Positions 17,158 to 24,777 of a stretch of 45,956 nucleotides of DNA are shown piece by piece. Where the stretch lies: positions 1 through 45,956 of the IMG/VR virus record IMGVR_UViG_3300037247_000336. One strand, given 5' to 3'. Position numbers and translations under genes: made by a program. Within the stretch, counting starts at the first letter, position 1, and every line of letters begins with the position of its first letter. Under the pieces are notes generated by a model. That model saw nothing but the letters and a program-made list of their open reading frames with translations. It was not told the origin of the DNA and ran no database searches. The DNA is from a virus.

Positions 17158-18138
17158 CTAGGTGATGCTGGTTTCGGAGCGAATCTGACGTAGACGAATC
17201 GTCGAACCCGGCGGTCTAAGAGCAGTGAACCGGAAGTTGTATGCGATTGACGCACCGATGACACCAGCAGGGTCGGCGACAGTCGGCGACCAACGCTTGA
17301 CGGACAGACGGAAGTTCCGGTCTTGCGGAATCTCAGTCGAGCCAAGCGAAACGGTGAAGACTGCGTCCTGACCGATGACGTAGGTATGATAGCCGACTTT
17401 TGCCCCGGAGGGGAAGGCGGCGGTTGAGCCAGTGGTGGTAGTCTCAATGAAACGAACACCAGCAAACTCAGTCACACGAAAGCCCTGAATGCCACGTTGC
17501 AACTCACGGGCACCCGACTCACTGCGCTTCAACACGTCTCCGACACTACCAGCGGTATTGTCGTTCAACAGGTCAAAGGCTGCGAAGGGGTGGATGATTC
17601 CCATGAAGAGCCCACCCGAACCGGGACGAACATCGTCCGAGCGCAAGTCCATTTCGGCCTGTCTGACGATTGAGCCGGACATGAACTCGTTGTCGGACAA
17701 GTCAATCCGTCCGCCAGTTTGGGAGGCGGTAGTCTCGAACTCTGACCGAGCCAGGGTATTAGCCGTGAGAGCGGCACGATAGCCCATCTCGGCAGCGGAG
17801 TTCTCCACGATGGGGTCGATGGCAGTCTCGTCCAGAATGTCCGAGAAGGACATAAAGTCAAAGTACTGTTCGACCGTCGCGGAACGGTTGACGGTGGTGG
17901 GGGCGATTCCCACTCCAACGGTGCCTTCAGAACCAGGCGTAGTGTTGGCAGCCAACAGACTGTATGAGAACATCTGAATGGTCTTGCCGCTGCGGTTAGG
18001 CAGCTTACGCCGAGAGGTGGCGGCAACGAAGGGCAGGTTAGCCTTCAGGTTTTCAACTGCGACTTTGTCATACCATACAGTAGCCAGGTGAGTCAGGCTA
18101 GCAGTACCAGTTTGAACAGAAGCAGGCTGATAAGCCAT
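17158..18138 (-). CDS. Major capsid protein (HK97 fold, N4 gp56-like)
   Basis: 326 aa. The N-terminal part (TVWYDKVAVENLKANLPFVA, then SGKTIQMFSYSLL, then TPGSEGTVGVG) follows the N4 gp56 family of HK97-fold capsid proteins, where a YDK..LE...P.L.F segment is followed by GKT-x-F. It follows the scaffold gene and matches the usual length of about 320-400 aa. A perfect 8-bp inverted repeat lies just upstream of its start. Confidence 0.88.
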   Translation of the reverse strand: MAYQPASVQTGTASLTHLATVWYDKVAVENLKANLPFVAATSRRKLPNRSGKTIQMFSYSLLAANTTPGSEGTVGVGIAPTTVNRSATVEQYFDFMSFSDILDETAIDPIVENSAAEMGYRAALTANTLARSEFETTASQTGGRIDLSDNEFMSGSIVRQAEMDLRSDDVRPGSGGLFMGIIHPFAAFDLLNDNTAGSVGDVLKRSESGARELQRGIQGFRVTEFAGVRFIETTTTGSTAAFPSGAKVGYHTYVIGQDAVFTVSLGSTEIPQDRNFRLSVKRWSPTVADPAGVIGASIAYNFRFTALRPPGSTIRLRQIRSETSIT

Positions 18139-18142
18139 TTGG

Positions 18143-18177
18143 TTAAACCTCTATGATAGAGTAATAGCTAGGTTTAA
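18143..18177 (-). promoter_or_regulatory. Inverted repeat between scaffold and capsid genes
   Basis: TTAAACCT (18143-18150) and AGGTTTAA (18170-18177) form a perfect 8-bp stem with a 19-base loop. It covers the stop codon of the scaffold gene and ends a few bases before the capsid start. With no T-run it is not a classical terminator. It could stabilise or process the capsid message or adjust the scaffold:capsid ratio (inference). Confidence 0.5.
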
Positions 18178-19022
18178 GCGGCGGGTTGACGTTGGCGTTG
18201 CATCTCGCGGACAATGCGCTCACGAGCTGTTTCCAAGTCGCCTTCGAGCAACTTATTCACGTCAGGCAACGCCCCCGCTTGCTCAGCTTCTGGTACAGGC
18301 TTTTGACCTGCATCAGCGCCGGACAAGCCGGTTTGTGTGCGTTTCACCTTCGTAACCGTCCCCTCAGCTTGCGGCTTAGGTTCCGGTTTAGGGGCAGCGG
18401 GCAGCTCAAGCAATGCGCCGTCGAGTGCCTGCTGATATGCGTAAGAGAGGTTCTGCTGTGTTACCGGCAGTTCCTCATCTTCCAAAATTCCAAGTAGAGC
18501 ATCCGAGTTCGCCTTGCTAGGCAGAAACTCCGGCGTAGCGCTTATGAATGATTGCGCGCCAGCCTGCTCTTCCATCGCGGAGCTAATCTCGCCGACCTTC
18601 TCAGAGGTTGCTCTCAGGTCAGCGAGTTTGATTCCCGTGCTAGCCTCGAACAAGCGACCAAACACCTTGCTGGGATTAACGCTCAACCCGGACGCGAAGT
18701 CTAGGTCATCCTGTGCCGATACCTGGATGGGCTCGGCGTAGGGTCGCTCAGGCTCATTCACGCGCTCTCGCTTCTGAGGTCGAACGCGGGGCTTGGCTCG
18801 TTGCAGCTTTCTAATCTCTTTGGTAGCATTGGTCTGAGCCTCGACCAACTTGTCAATCAACTCGGCCTCGGTGTCAGCTTCAAACTTCTGGACACCACTA
18901 CCATCGCCGAGGTCAATCTCTTTGACGAACTTCTTAGGCTCGTCCGCTGGGAGTGCCGCAGCAGCTTTCTCCACCTGAGCATCAAACACGTCCAATTCAG
19001 AACTCAATCCGAAATCCGACAT
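18174..19022 (-). CDS. Capsid scaffolding protein
   Basis: 282 aa, highly charged and helical, without cysteine. It has an acidic N-terminal half, a basic segment RAKPRVRPQKRERV, a Pro/Lys/Glu linker (PAAPKPEPKPQAEG) and a C-terminal basic helix (RIVREMQRQRQPAA). This arrangement and its place immediately before the major capsid gene are standard for scaffolds, whose basic C-terminal helix binds the capsid protein. Confidence 0.82.
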   Translation of the reverse strand: MSDFGLSSELDVFDAQVEKAAAALPADEPKKFVKEIDLGDGSGVQKFEADTEAELIDKLVEAQTNATKEIRKLQRAKPRVRPQKRERVNEPERPYAEPIQVSAQDDLDFASGLSVNPSKVFGRLFEASTGIKLADLRATSEKVGEISSAMEEQAGAQSFISATPEFLPSKANSDALLGILEDEELPVTQQNLSYAYQQALDGALLELPAAPKPEPKPQAEGTVTKVKRTQTGLSGADAGQKPVPEAEQAGALPDVNKLLEGDLETARERIVREMQRQRQPAA

Positions 19023-19070
19023 CTTATCTCCTTATCAATCCGATAGGTTTGTTCTTAACGCCAAATCATA

Positions 19071-19087
19071 TGGCCAAGTCTTGGCCA
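19071..19087. promoter_or_regulatory. Perfect 17-nt palindrome in the scaffold leader
   Basis: TGGCCAAGTCTTGGCCA is a perfect inverted repeat with a one-base centre, 49 bases upstream of the scaffold ATG and about 95 bases downstream of the capsid promoter. A one-base centre favours a DNA operator over an RNA hairpin. No repressor candidate is identified. Confidence 0.5.
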
Positions 19088-19180
19088 AAGTGGTGTACGA
19101 CCGAATACTCTAAATGCCAAGTTGTAAATCTTCCACCTCATCTAGTGTCCTCCAAATGGGGAGAGCAACCGCCTACTAAG

Positions 19181-19528
19181 TTAGTATACCACATCTTTGG
19201 GGCCTGTGTCAAGTCCTTCGTCAGCGCCCGGCAGTGGGGTCTTTGTGGCGGCTAAGGGAACTTCACGGGCGACCCTAATTGCTTCATTTACATCAAGTTG
19301 GAAGCGGTGGAAGAACGCCCGGTAGGCATTGGCCCGCTTTTGGTAGGCCACGATGACCTGGGGGTCGGAGCTGGTGGAGTTGAAGAGGTTGGCTTCGGAC
19401 TCGGCTACGATGGTCTCCATCATGTCTAGGAGTACGTCCCAACCCGGTGAGAAAGTCAAGTCATAGAGGTATTTGCCTCGCTCGAACAGTTTGATTAGCT
19501 CTTTATCCTGCTGACTCTGCGGCTCCAC
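19181..19528 (-). CDS. Hypothetical protein between portal and scaffold
   Basis: 115 aa, helical (LIKLFERGKYLYDLTFSPGW; MMETIVAESEANLF; AYRAFFHRFQLDVNEAIRVA). It overlaps the portal gene's end by 26 bases. The small helical proteins here in podoviruses are often head assembly helpers; no motif confirms this. The capsid promoter lies inside its 3' end (19183-19212). Confidence 0.75.
   Translation of the reverse strand: MEPQSQQDKELIKLFERGKYLYDLTFSPGWDVLLDMMETIVAESEANLFNSTSSDPQVIVAYQKRANAYRAFFHRFQLDVNEAIRVAREVPLAATKTPLPGADEGLDTGPKDVVY
19183..19212 (-). promoter_or_regulatory. Sigma70 promoter for scaffold and capsid genes
   Basis: On the minus strand TTGACA (19212-19207) is followed by an 18-base spacer and TATACT (19188-19183) with TGG just upstream of the -10. 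The site lies in the last codons of the 115-aa gene. It would start a transcript about 150 bases before the scaffold ATG, giving extra expression of scaffold and capsid. Confidence 0.8.
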
Positions 19529-21521
19529 GTGCGCCCTCCTCTTCGATTATCGCTTTCAGAATGTCTCTTCCAGCTTGGCCTTCCAGCTTCTTCTCAGCGT
19601 CGTCAGCCTTTAGCTGAGCCTTCTGCTGGGCCAGGGCCTGCTGGGCCACGGCGGGAGTACTCATCAGCCGTCGCTGCTGCTCTTGAGGCGTCATGGCCAC
19701 TATCACGTCGGTCTTGTTCGGCCAGCCACTCACGTCGAAGACCATATTGACCAGCTCGGCAAAGTTCACCTTGCGGCCCTGCTCGGCAAGCGCGGCGATG
19801 ACCGGCTCATTGGTGATGAATTGGAACAGCAAAGGCAGAGACTGAGCCATGCTGGAACGGGCTTGGAGTTTGCCCGCCGCCAGTATCTCGAACTCGAACC
19901 GGCCATTCAGGATGTCAAGAGCATCGCCCTCGTACTGGATGGCCAGCTCCTCGCTGAGGACGCGCTGGATTTGGCTTGGCACCAGGCGGGTGCGGTTCAT
20001 CTCGGTAAAGGCTCGTAGGACGGGCACATAGACTTGGTCGGCCAAGTTCTCGATGAAGTATTGGATGCGCGTGCCCGCGCCAGCCGACAATGCATTGATG
20101 CCTGTGGCGGTGCGCCCGAAGGTTGAACCACTGGACGGGATGGTGCCCTGCACGACAAGCTCGTTGGCTCCGGTGCGGCGCTGGGCTCGCTTGTCGCTGG
20201 CGTCTATCTCCGCGAATGATTCAGGTACGGCGGGCTTCCGGTCAATGGGAGTCACGCCGTCTTTCTGGTCGCTGTCGATGACTCCGCCGGGGCGAACACG
20301 GATTTGCTGAGTGGGGGTATTGGCTCCACGGACGCGGATGAACATGCCGTTCATCATCAGGGACAAGTCATCGAGCCGGGCATTGATGACGCCCTGTTGG
20401 AGACGCTGTTCGGGGCCAATCAGTTGGGTGACGCCGATGCCATAGAATTGGTTGGGTACGTCGCTGTAGACAGTGGAGACGAAGGGGATGACGTTGAATT
20501 CGTTGCGTTCTGACCGGAGCACCAGCTTGCGCTGAAGGACAGTCACTACTCTATCCTTCGACCAGTATTCCAGCACCTCCAATGGGTGTTCTAGGGGGTT
20601 GACCGACGTGTCTTCCTCGACCTTGGCAGGCTCGAACTCCTTGGTGAAGGAGGCCAGAGAGCCGCCCGTGGTCTGGCTCGCCAGGGAGTGGATAGCTTCC
20701 TCCTTCGGAGGGAAGAAGAAACTGACTAGCCGCTTCTGGTCAGGGATGTCATAGCCTTCCACATCGCGTAGCGCGTCAAGCTGCCGAATGGTCATGTAGG
20801 CTTGGTGGATGGCGTACTTGGCTTTACGAACGTCAGGCAGACGTAGGCCAGGGTCAACGAATACGTGGCGGAGGTCAAGCGCCTCGAAGGTCGGACGGTT
20901 GATAACCTCGTCCTCGACGACTATCTCCAAGTCATCCGTATCGGGAGTCTCGATTTGCTGGGGGCGGCCTGTGAGGGGGTCTTCAATAGAAGGCGGCTCA
21001 CCTACTCTGCGGACGCGAACCTTGGGCTTGGTCTCTGTGAGCCAGCCCCACTTGCCGATGCCAGTGCCATAGAGGAGGGCGCTCTTGGCCAGCAGGCGGA
21101 TTTGCTCGCGGAAGAAGGTCTGGTCGAGTTCCCAACCCAGGATGCCATCGTTGGCGCGGGCGGCTTGCATGCTAGTGCCGGGCCGAGGGCGGCTCATAAA
21201 GGGCGGAAGCTGGAGGAAGAGGGTGTTAATGACCTGGGGCAGCAGCGACTCGATGTGCTCGTAGACCAGGGGAACGCCGAGGTGGGCGCGAGGGACTGTG
21301 GTGCCTTCCCAGAAAGCCATCGGCACCCGGAAGAGGTAAAGGTCGTCGTAGCGGTTGAAACGCCACATGAACATGTTGGCCCATGCTTCAGCCTTCTTCA
21401 TATCCCCCACCACTAACCTGAGAGCAGTCAGGTCTTCAGGTTCTTGGCGCGGGAAGAGGCTTTGGGCCTCGACCGGCTGAATGTCGCGGAGGGCTTCGGG
21501 TTGGTCTTGTAGGAACGCCAT
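19503..21521 (-). CDS. Portal protein
   Basis: 672 aa, a size typical of podovirus head-tail connectors. It has an N-terminal helical region (KKAEAWANMFMWRFNRYDDL), EHIESLLPQVINTLFLQLPP and LLAKSALLYGTGIGKWGW, all common in large phage portals. The C-terminal 60 residues are Gln/Ala rich coiled coil (QEQQRRLMSTPAVAQQALAQ). It follows TerL with a one-base overlap, which supports the assignment. Confidence 0.85.
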   Translation of the reverse strand: MAFLQDQPEALRDIQPVEAQSLFPRQEPEDLTALRLVVGDMKKAEAWANMFMWRFNRYDDLYLFRVPMAFWEGTTVPRAHLGVPLVYEHIESLLPQVINTLFLQLPPFMSRPRPGTSMQAARANDGILGWELDQTFFREQIRLLAKSALLYGTGIGKWGWLTETKPKVRVRRVGEPPSIEDPLTGRPQQIETPDTDDLEIVVEDEVINRPTFEALDLRHVFVDPGLRLPDVRKAKYAIHQAYMTIRQLDALRDVEGYDIPDQKRLVSFFFPPKEEAIHSLASQTTGGSLASFTKEFEPAKVEEDTSVNPLEHPLEVLEYWSKDRVVTVLQRKLVLRSERNEFNVIPFVSTVYSDVPNQFYGIGVTQLIGPEQRLQQGVINARLDDLSLMMNGMFIRVRGANTPTQQIRVRPGGVIDSDQKDGVTPIDRKPAVPESFAEIDASDKRAQRRTGANELVVQGTIPSSGSTFGRTATGINALSAGAGTRIQYFIENLADQVYVPVLRAFTEMNRTRLVPSQIQRVLSEELAIQYEGDALDILNGRFEFEILAAGKLQARSSMAQSLPLLFQFITNEPVIAALAEQGRKVNFAELVNMVFDVSGWPNKTDVIVAMTPQEQQRRLMSTPAVAQQALAQQKAQLKADDAEKKLEGQAGRDILKAIIEEEGARGAAESAG

Positions 21522-23068
21522 TATCCTATTAGCCCTCCGCCGAGTTCAGAACCTAGCTCCCACGAGTAGTGGGGCGTGGAGATGACCTCGACTTCTTCGT
21601 CACGATAAGGGACTTCGACCTTGGAACGATAGTTCTCGACCAACATGGCGATGGCGTCGGGGATGTCGTCGTGGACGAACTTGGGGAAGCGGGCGAACTC
21701 TTCGATGAGGGCATCCTGGTGCGTCATGCCGTTGATGAAGTAGAGTTTATTCTGACGTAGGAGCCCTTCGAGAGCGCCGATGCGGGACTCCTTGGAGTTC
21801 TTCTTATAGCTCAACTTGAGCCATTGGATGGGCAGGTGGATGCGAAGCTCACGAGCCTTTGCCTCCAGGGCGGGCAAGAGGAGCCGAGCGCCGCCTGCCT
21901 CTTCGATGCCGATGAACACGGGCTTGTATTTGCGGGCTGTAGCGATGATGGCGTTGACCAGCTCGTGGGGCAGGTAGCGGCCACGCACGATGTCAAGGAC
22001 GAACAAACGGCCCTCCCAATCAAAGGCTCCTACAGCCCCGACTGTGTAGTCGGCGCGGATGCCGGTAGAGAAGCCTAAGTCCCAGCAGACGAAGGTGCGG
22101 AAGTCCAGGTCTTTGTCCTTGTCGGGCTTGGGCATACCGGAGAAAGGCATGAAGTGGTCGCGCATCAGCTTCTCAGGGAACTGGTGGGATTCGCCAGGGA
22201 TGGGGTTGTTGAGATACTGGCAGTTGAACAGATAGGGATTCTCCTTCTGTAGAGTCTTCAACTTGGCGAGCGTGAAGCGTTCAGGGAACAGGATGTCATA
22301 CTCGACCTCTGCTCCGGTCAGCTTAGTCTTGCGCCAGGCAGGCCGCATGTGGACGCGCCAGGATTCTGGGTCATTGTCCATGATGTGGCCATAGAGGTCG
22401 CTGAAGTCGTAGCGGGTGCCTATCACGTCGCGGTAGCCATCCGGCTCAAGAATAGGCGTGGTGTAGTGGAAGGCTTGGATGGTCTTCTCTATCTGGTCTT
22501 TGGTAGTCACATTGTTTTCGTGTACTAGGTCGTCGCACTTGATGATGTCGTAGTGGGAACCGGCTTTGACGGAGTCGATGGTGGAGATGGAGACGGTAGG
22601 CTCACGGAGGCGGAGGTTAGTGCGAGCTAGGGTAGTCATGCCGTCCACGCTGCCAAAGTCGCCGACTTTACGCTTAGGACAATGTTCAGGGAACAACTCG
22701 CGGAAGAGCTGGTTGTACTGGAAGTGGTATTTAATCTCTTTGTTCATCCGCTGAGCCAACTCACGAGTGCCAGACATAACGAGGATACGAGTATTAGGGA
22801 AACAAAGAATCCACTGAATAATGTCGCACATGTCGAGGCTCGTCTTGAAGTGTCCTCTAGGGTCAAGTAGCAGTCGTTGCTTGACATCGTCTTGGTCTGC
22901 GAAGGGCTTGGTCGGGTCTTTGTGAACGAAAAGGTCGCACACTGGCTGGTGGACGTGCGGCACGAGGTCATAGCCTAGTATCTCCTTAGCGAGCCAGTAG
23001 AGGTCAGTCTGAGCGCGCAGCCGCCACTCTTGCCGTTTCTGTTCAAGCCTAGTCTGCTCTTTCGTCAA
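21521..23068 (-). CDS. terL: Terminase large subunit
   Basis: 515 aa. Walker A is DPRGHFKTS (69-77), Walker B is DIIKCDD (174-180), and the RNase H-fold nuclease has Asp330 in CWDLGFS, Glu389/390 in IGIEE and the HDDIPDA block (466-472). It cuts and pumps DNA into the capsid. It is followed by the portal and preceded, three genes upstream, by the small subunit; the intervening genes are membrane and basic proteins. The start overlaps the previous gene by 20 bases. Confidence 0.95.
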   Translation of the reverse strand: MTKEQTRLEQKRQEWRLRAQTDLYWLAKEILGYDLVPHVHQPVCDLFVHKDPTKPFADQDDVKQRLLLDPRGHFKTSLDMCDIIQWILCFPNTRILVMSGTRELAQRMNKEIKYHFQYNQLFRELFPEHCPKRKVGDFGSVDGMTTLARTNLRLREPTVSISTIDSVKAGSHYDIIKCDDLVHENNVTTKDQIEKTIQAFHYTTPILEPDGYRDVIGTRYDFSDLYGHIMDNDPESWRVHMRPAWRKTKLTGAEVEYDILFPERFTLAKLKTLQKENPYLFNCQYLNNPIPGESHQFPEKLMRDHFMPFSGMPKPDKDKDLDFRTFVCWDLGFSTGIRADYTVGAVGAFDWEGRLFVLDIVRGRYLPHELVNAIIATARKYKPVFIGIEEAGGARLLLPALEAKARELRIHLPIQWLKLSYKKNSKESRIGALEGLLRQNKLYFINGMTHQDALIEEFARFPKFVHDDIPDAIAMLVENYRSKVEVPYRDEEVEVISTPHYSWELGSELGGGLIG

Positions 23069-23369
23069 AGTGCCTCACGAACCACCGCAGTCCGAGACCT
23101 GCAAGTGTCATGCTTCCAGCCCATACCAATAAGTCAATATAGGACTTTCCTACCCAGCCCCCTTGCCATACGTCATAGGCTTCCCGTGAAAAGGTAATAA
23201 ACAGAGCGACTATCCCAGGCACAACCCAGCGCCACGGCCCTACTGGGAGCTTCCAGGCTGGCTTGTAACGGCCTAGAAGCCAAAAGCCATAGATAGACAG
23301 GCCAATGGCCCACGGAGCCCAGCCCAGATGGATGAAGGAACGCTCAAGGATGTGCTTAACGAGTTCCAT
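23049..23369 (-). CDS. Three-span membrane protein (holin-like)
   Basis: 106 aa with three hydrophobic segments at about 15-33, 48-62 and 80-95, many Trp residues, and a charged end (RHFDERAD). It sits between the 3TM holin-like gene and TerL. Size and topology fit a holin or antiholin, but no holin signature can be confirmed. Confidence 0.7.
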   Translation of the reverse strand: MELVKHILERSFIHLGWAPWAIGLSIYGFWLLGRYKPAWKLPVGPWRWVVPGIVALFITFSREAYDVWQGGWVGKSYIDLLVWAGSMTLAGLGLRWFVRHFDERAD

Positions 23370-23811
23370 TCTTCAACCTTGCCAACTTCTCCTGACCGCG
23401 TTGCCATGCTGTAATGCCGATGGCCGCGCCTAGTATCATCACGACTTCGGTAGGTAGGATGATGGAGGGCACTTCAGGAAACCAGGGGTTGATGATGAAG
23501 TTTGAGATGACATAGGCAGCCAGGGTGTAGCCGAGCATGGGTCGCCAGCCACGTTGGAACCAGTTACCAAACTGAAGTTCCGTTTGTATTGTCTTGTTGA
23601 CGTCGGCGATGCGAGCCGCGTCCGTCACAAGCATTTCCTTCTCGAAGGCCAGCAGTAACTCCCGCATGCGCGCTTCGGCAGCGGGGTCTTTGAGCAGGCC
23701 CTGTTCCTTGAAGGAGGATTCTAGGGCACTAGCGATGCCTGCAAAGGGCGTGTACTTGGCGGCAGCTAAGCCGCCTAGCCCGACACCTTTAAGTAGTTTC
23801 TTCCACTTCAT
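23356..23811 (-). CDS. Holin, 3TM type
   Basis: 151 aa. An N-terminal cationic/Gly-rich segment (KKLLKGVGLGGLAAAKY) precedes a charged helix. The core ELQFGNWFQRGWRPMLGYTL, followed by two hydrophobic spans (to residue 135), matches the RxxRP-x-GY motif of phage Holin_3TMs proteins. Expected role: forming lesions in the inner membrane so that the lytic enzymes encoded on the other strand can reach the wall. Confidence 0.72.
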   Translation of the reverse strand: MKWKKLLKGVGLGGLAAAKYTPFAGIASALESSFKEQGLLKDPAAEARMRELLLAFEKEMLVTDAARIADVNKTIQTELQFGNWFQRGWRPMLGYTLAAYVISNFIINPWFPEVPSIILPTEVVMILGAAIGITAWQRGQEKLARLKNGTR

Positions 23812-24020
23812 TAGCGTCTCCTGCGGGCTTCGCTAAGGGCGATGGCCACGGCCCGGCTGCGCTTACGTACTTTTGGGCCTGCGCTGGAGCGTAGGGTGCG
23901 GCGCTTGAACTCTCCGAGCACACGGCCAATCTTGCGGCGGGCACGTGGGCCTTTGGGCGTGCTAAGGATGCGGCGGACTCCGGCGCGCTTACGACGTTCA
24001 CTTGGGGTATGACTAGGCAT
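23811..24020 (-). CDS. Small basic protein, DUF6496-like
   Basis: 69 aa, strongly basic. The C-terminal half RVLGEFKRRTLRSSAGPKV followed by SRAVAIALSEARRR fits the DUF6496 pattern (VMxEFKxGTLxSGSGxKVxxRxQAIAIAxSEA) found widely in phages. Function is unknown; its charge suggests nucleic-acid contact. A longer open frame on the same strand is a shadow. The stop shares one base with the holin start. Confidence 0.78.
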   Translation of the reverse strand: MPSHTPSERRKRAGVRRILSTPKGPRARRKIGRVLGEFKRRTLRSSAGPKVRKRSRAVAIALSEARRRR

Positions 24021-24414
24021 CTTCTCTCTCCGATAACTCCTGTAGTGCTGTTATATCTGCTTTGTCTACGCCGCCTTCTCGCTTGTCTATTACGCCTAGC
24101 ATTTGGGCGGCTAGTTTGGTGGCCTGGAACCGGACGCTGCCGGTCTCCTGCATGCTCTCGCGGATGGCCAGCCATATCTCCGAGATAGTCACTGGCTTGG
24201 CACCATCGAACTTGCTGATGACTGCGACGATGGGAGCACGTGCCAGGTTGCGGCGGCCAATGCTGACGGCTGATTTCTCGTCTTTACAGTCATAGGCGAC
24301 CGAGGCGGCCTCGATGGGGTTGCGGTCGTTCGTCAAGTAGGTATCGAGGAAGACCTGCTCCCGCTGCGTGCAGGCTTTGTATTCGGGTTCGAGTTTAAGT
24401 TCGCCAATAGTCAT
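24013..24414 (-). CDS. terS: Terminase small subunit
   Basis: 133 aa. N-terminal helix-turn-helix region: QREQVFLDTYLTNDRNPIEA, AASVAYDCKDEKSAVSIG and RRNLARAPIVAVI correspond to the xxxFxxxYLxxxxNxxxAAxxAGY ... AxxxLxxPxVxxxI pattern of phage TerS. It is located upstream of TerL in the same operon. It recognises the packaging site and stimulates TerL. Confidence 0.82.
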   Translation of the reverse strand: MTIGELKLEPEYKACTQREQVFLDTYLTNDRNPIEAASVAYDCKDEKSAVSIGRRNLARAPIVAVISKFDGAKPVTISEIWLAIRESMQETGSVRFQATKLAAQMLGVIDKREGGVDKADITALQELSEREDA

Positions 24415-24544
24415 ATGCTGTACTCAGCCATAGAGGAATCGTCTTCAGGGAATCACGAACTAGCACGCTGACCCAACTGGAGGTGATTGCAGCGGCAGCC
24501 GGGCCCTCGCTCCAACTCCAAATGTGAGCTATCGGGGCAGGCAT
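24395..24544 (-). CDS. Possible small ORF filling the gap before TerS
   Basis: A 49-aa frame whose ATG lies 16 bases inside the end of the preceding gene and whose stop lies 20 bases inside terS. The protein is Trp/Ser/Ala rich (AHIWSWSEGPAAAAITSSWV). It covers an otherwise empty 114-base gap. There is no recognisable domain and no clear ribosome site, so the gap may instead be leader sequence. Confidence 0.35.
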   Translation of the reverse strand: MPAPIAHIWSWSEGPAAAAITSSWVSVLVRDSLKTIPLWLSTAYDYWRT

Positions 24545-24777
24545 AGTTCAATGGCCAACCCTATCTGACGTTGACTCGCATCGGGGACAAGATTCAGCAG
24601 CATTCGCAGGGCCTGGGCACGCTTGGCCTCGCCTGACTTTGCCCCGCCTTTCCGTTCTGCCTCAGCAGTTGCTTGGTGTGCCGCTGCTAATAGGCGGTCA
24701 GACAGGCCATAGGCAAAGGGCTTATAGCCGAGTTTGGCCAGCAAGAATAACAGAAACTGGATAAGTCGTGCTTTCAT
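24529..24777 (-). CDS. Hypothetical protein with N-terminal amphipathic helix
   Basis: 82 aa from ATG 24777, which overlaps the preceding stop (TAATG); the longer upstream frame is inside the fibre-like gene. Residues 4-20 are hydrophobic (LIQFLLFLLAKLGYKPF), then a charged Ala/Lys helix. Possibly membrane associated. Family not recognised. Confidence 0.65.
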   Translation of the reverse strand: MKARLIQFLLFLLAKLGYKPFAYGLSDRLLAAAHQATAEAERKGGAKSGEAKRAQALRMLLNLVPDASQRQIGLAIELCLPR

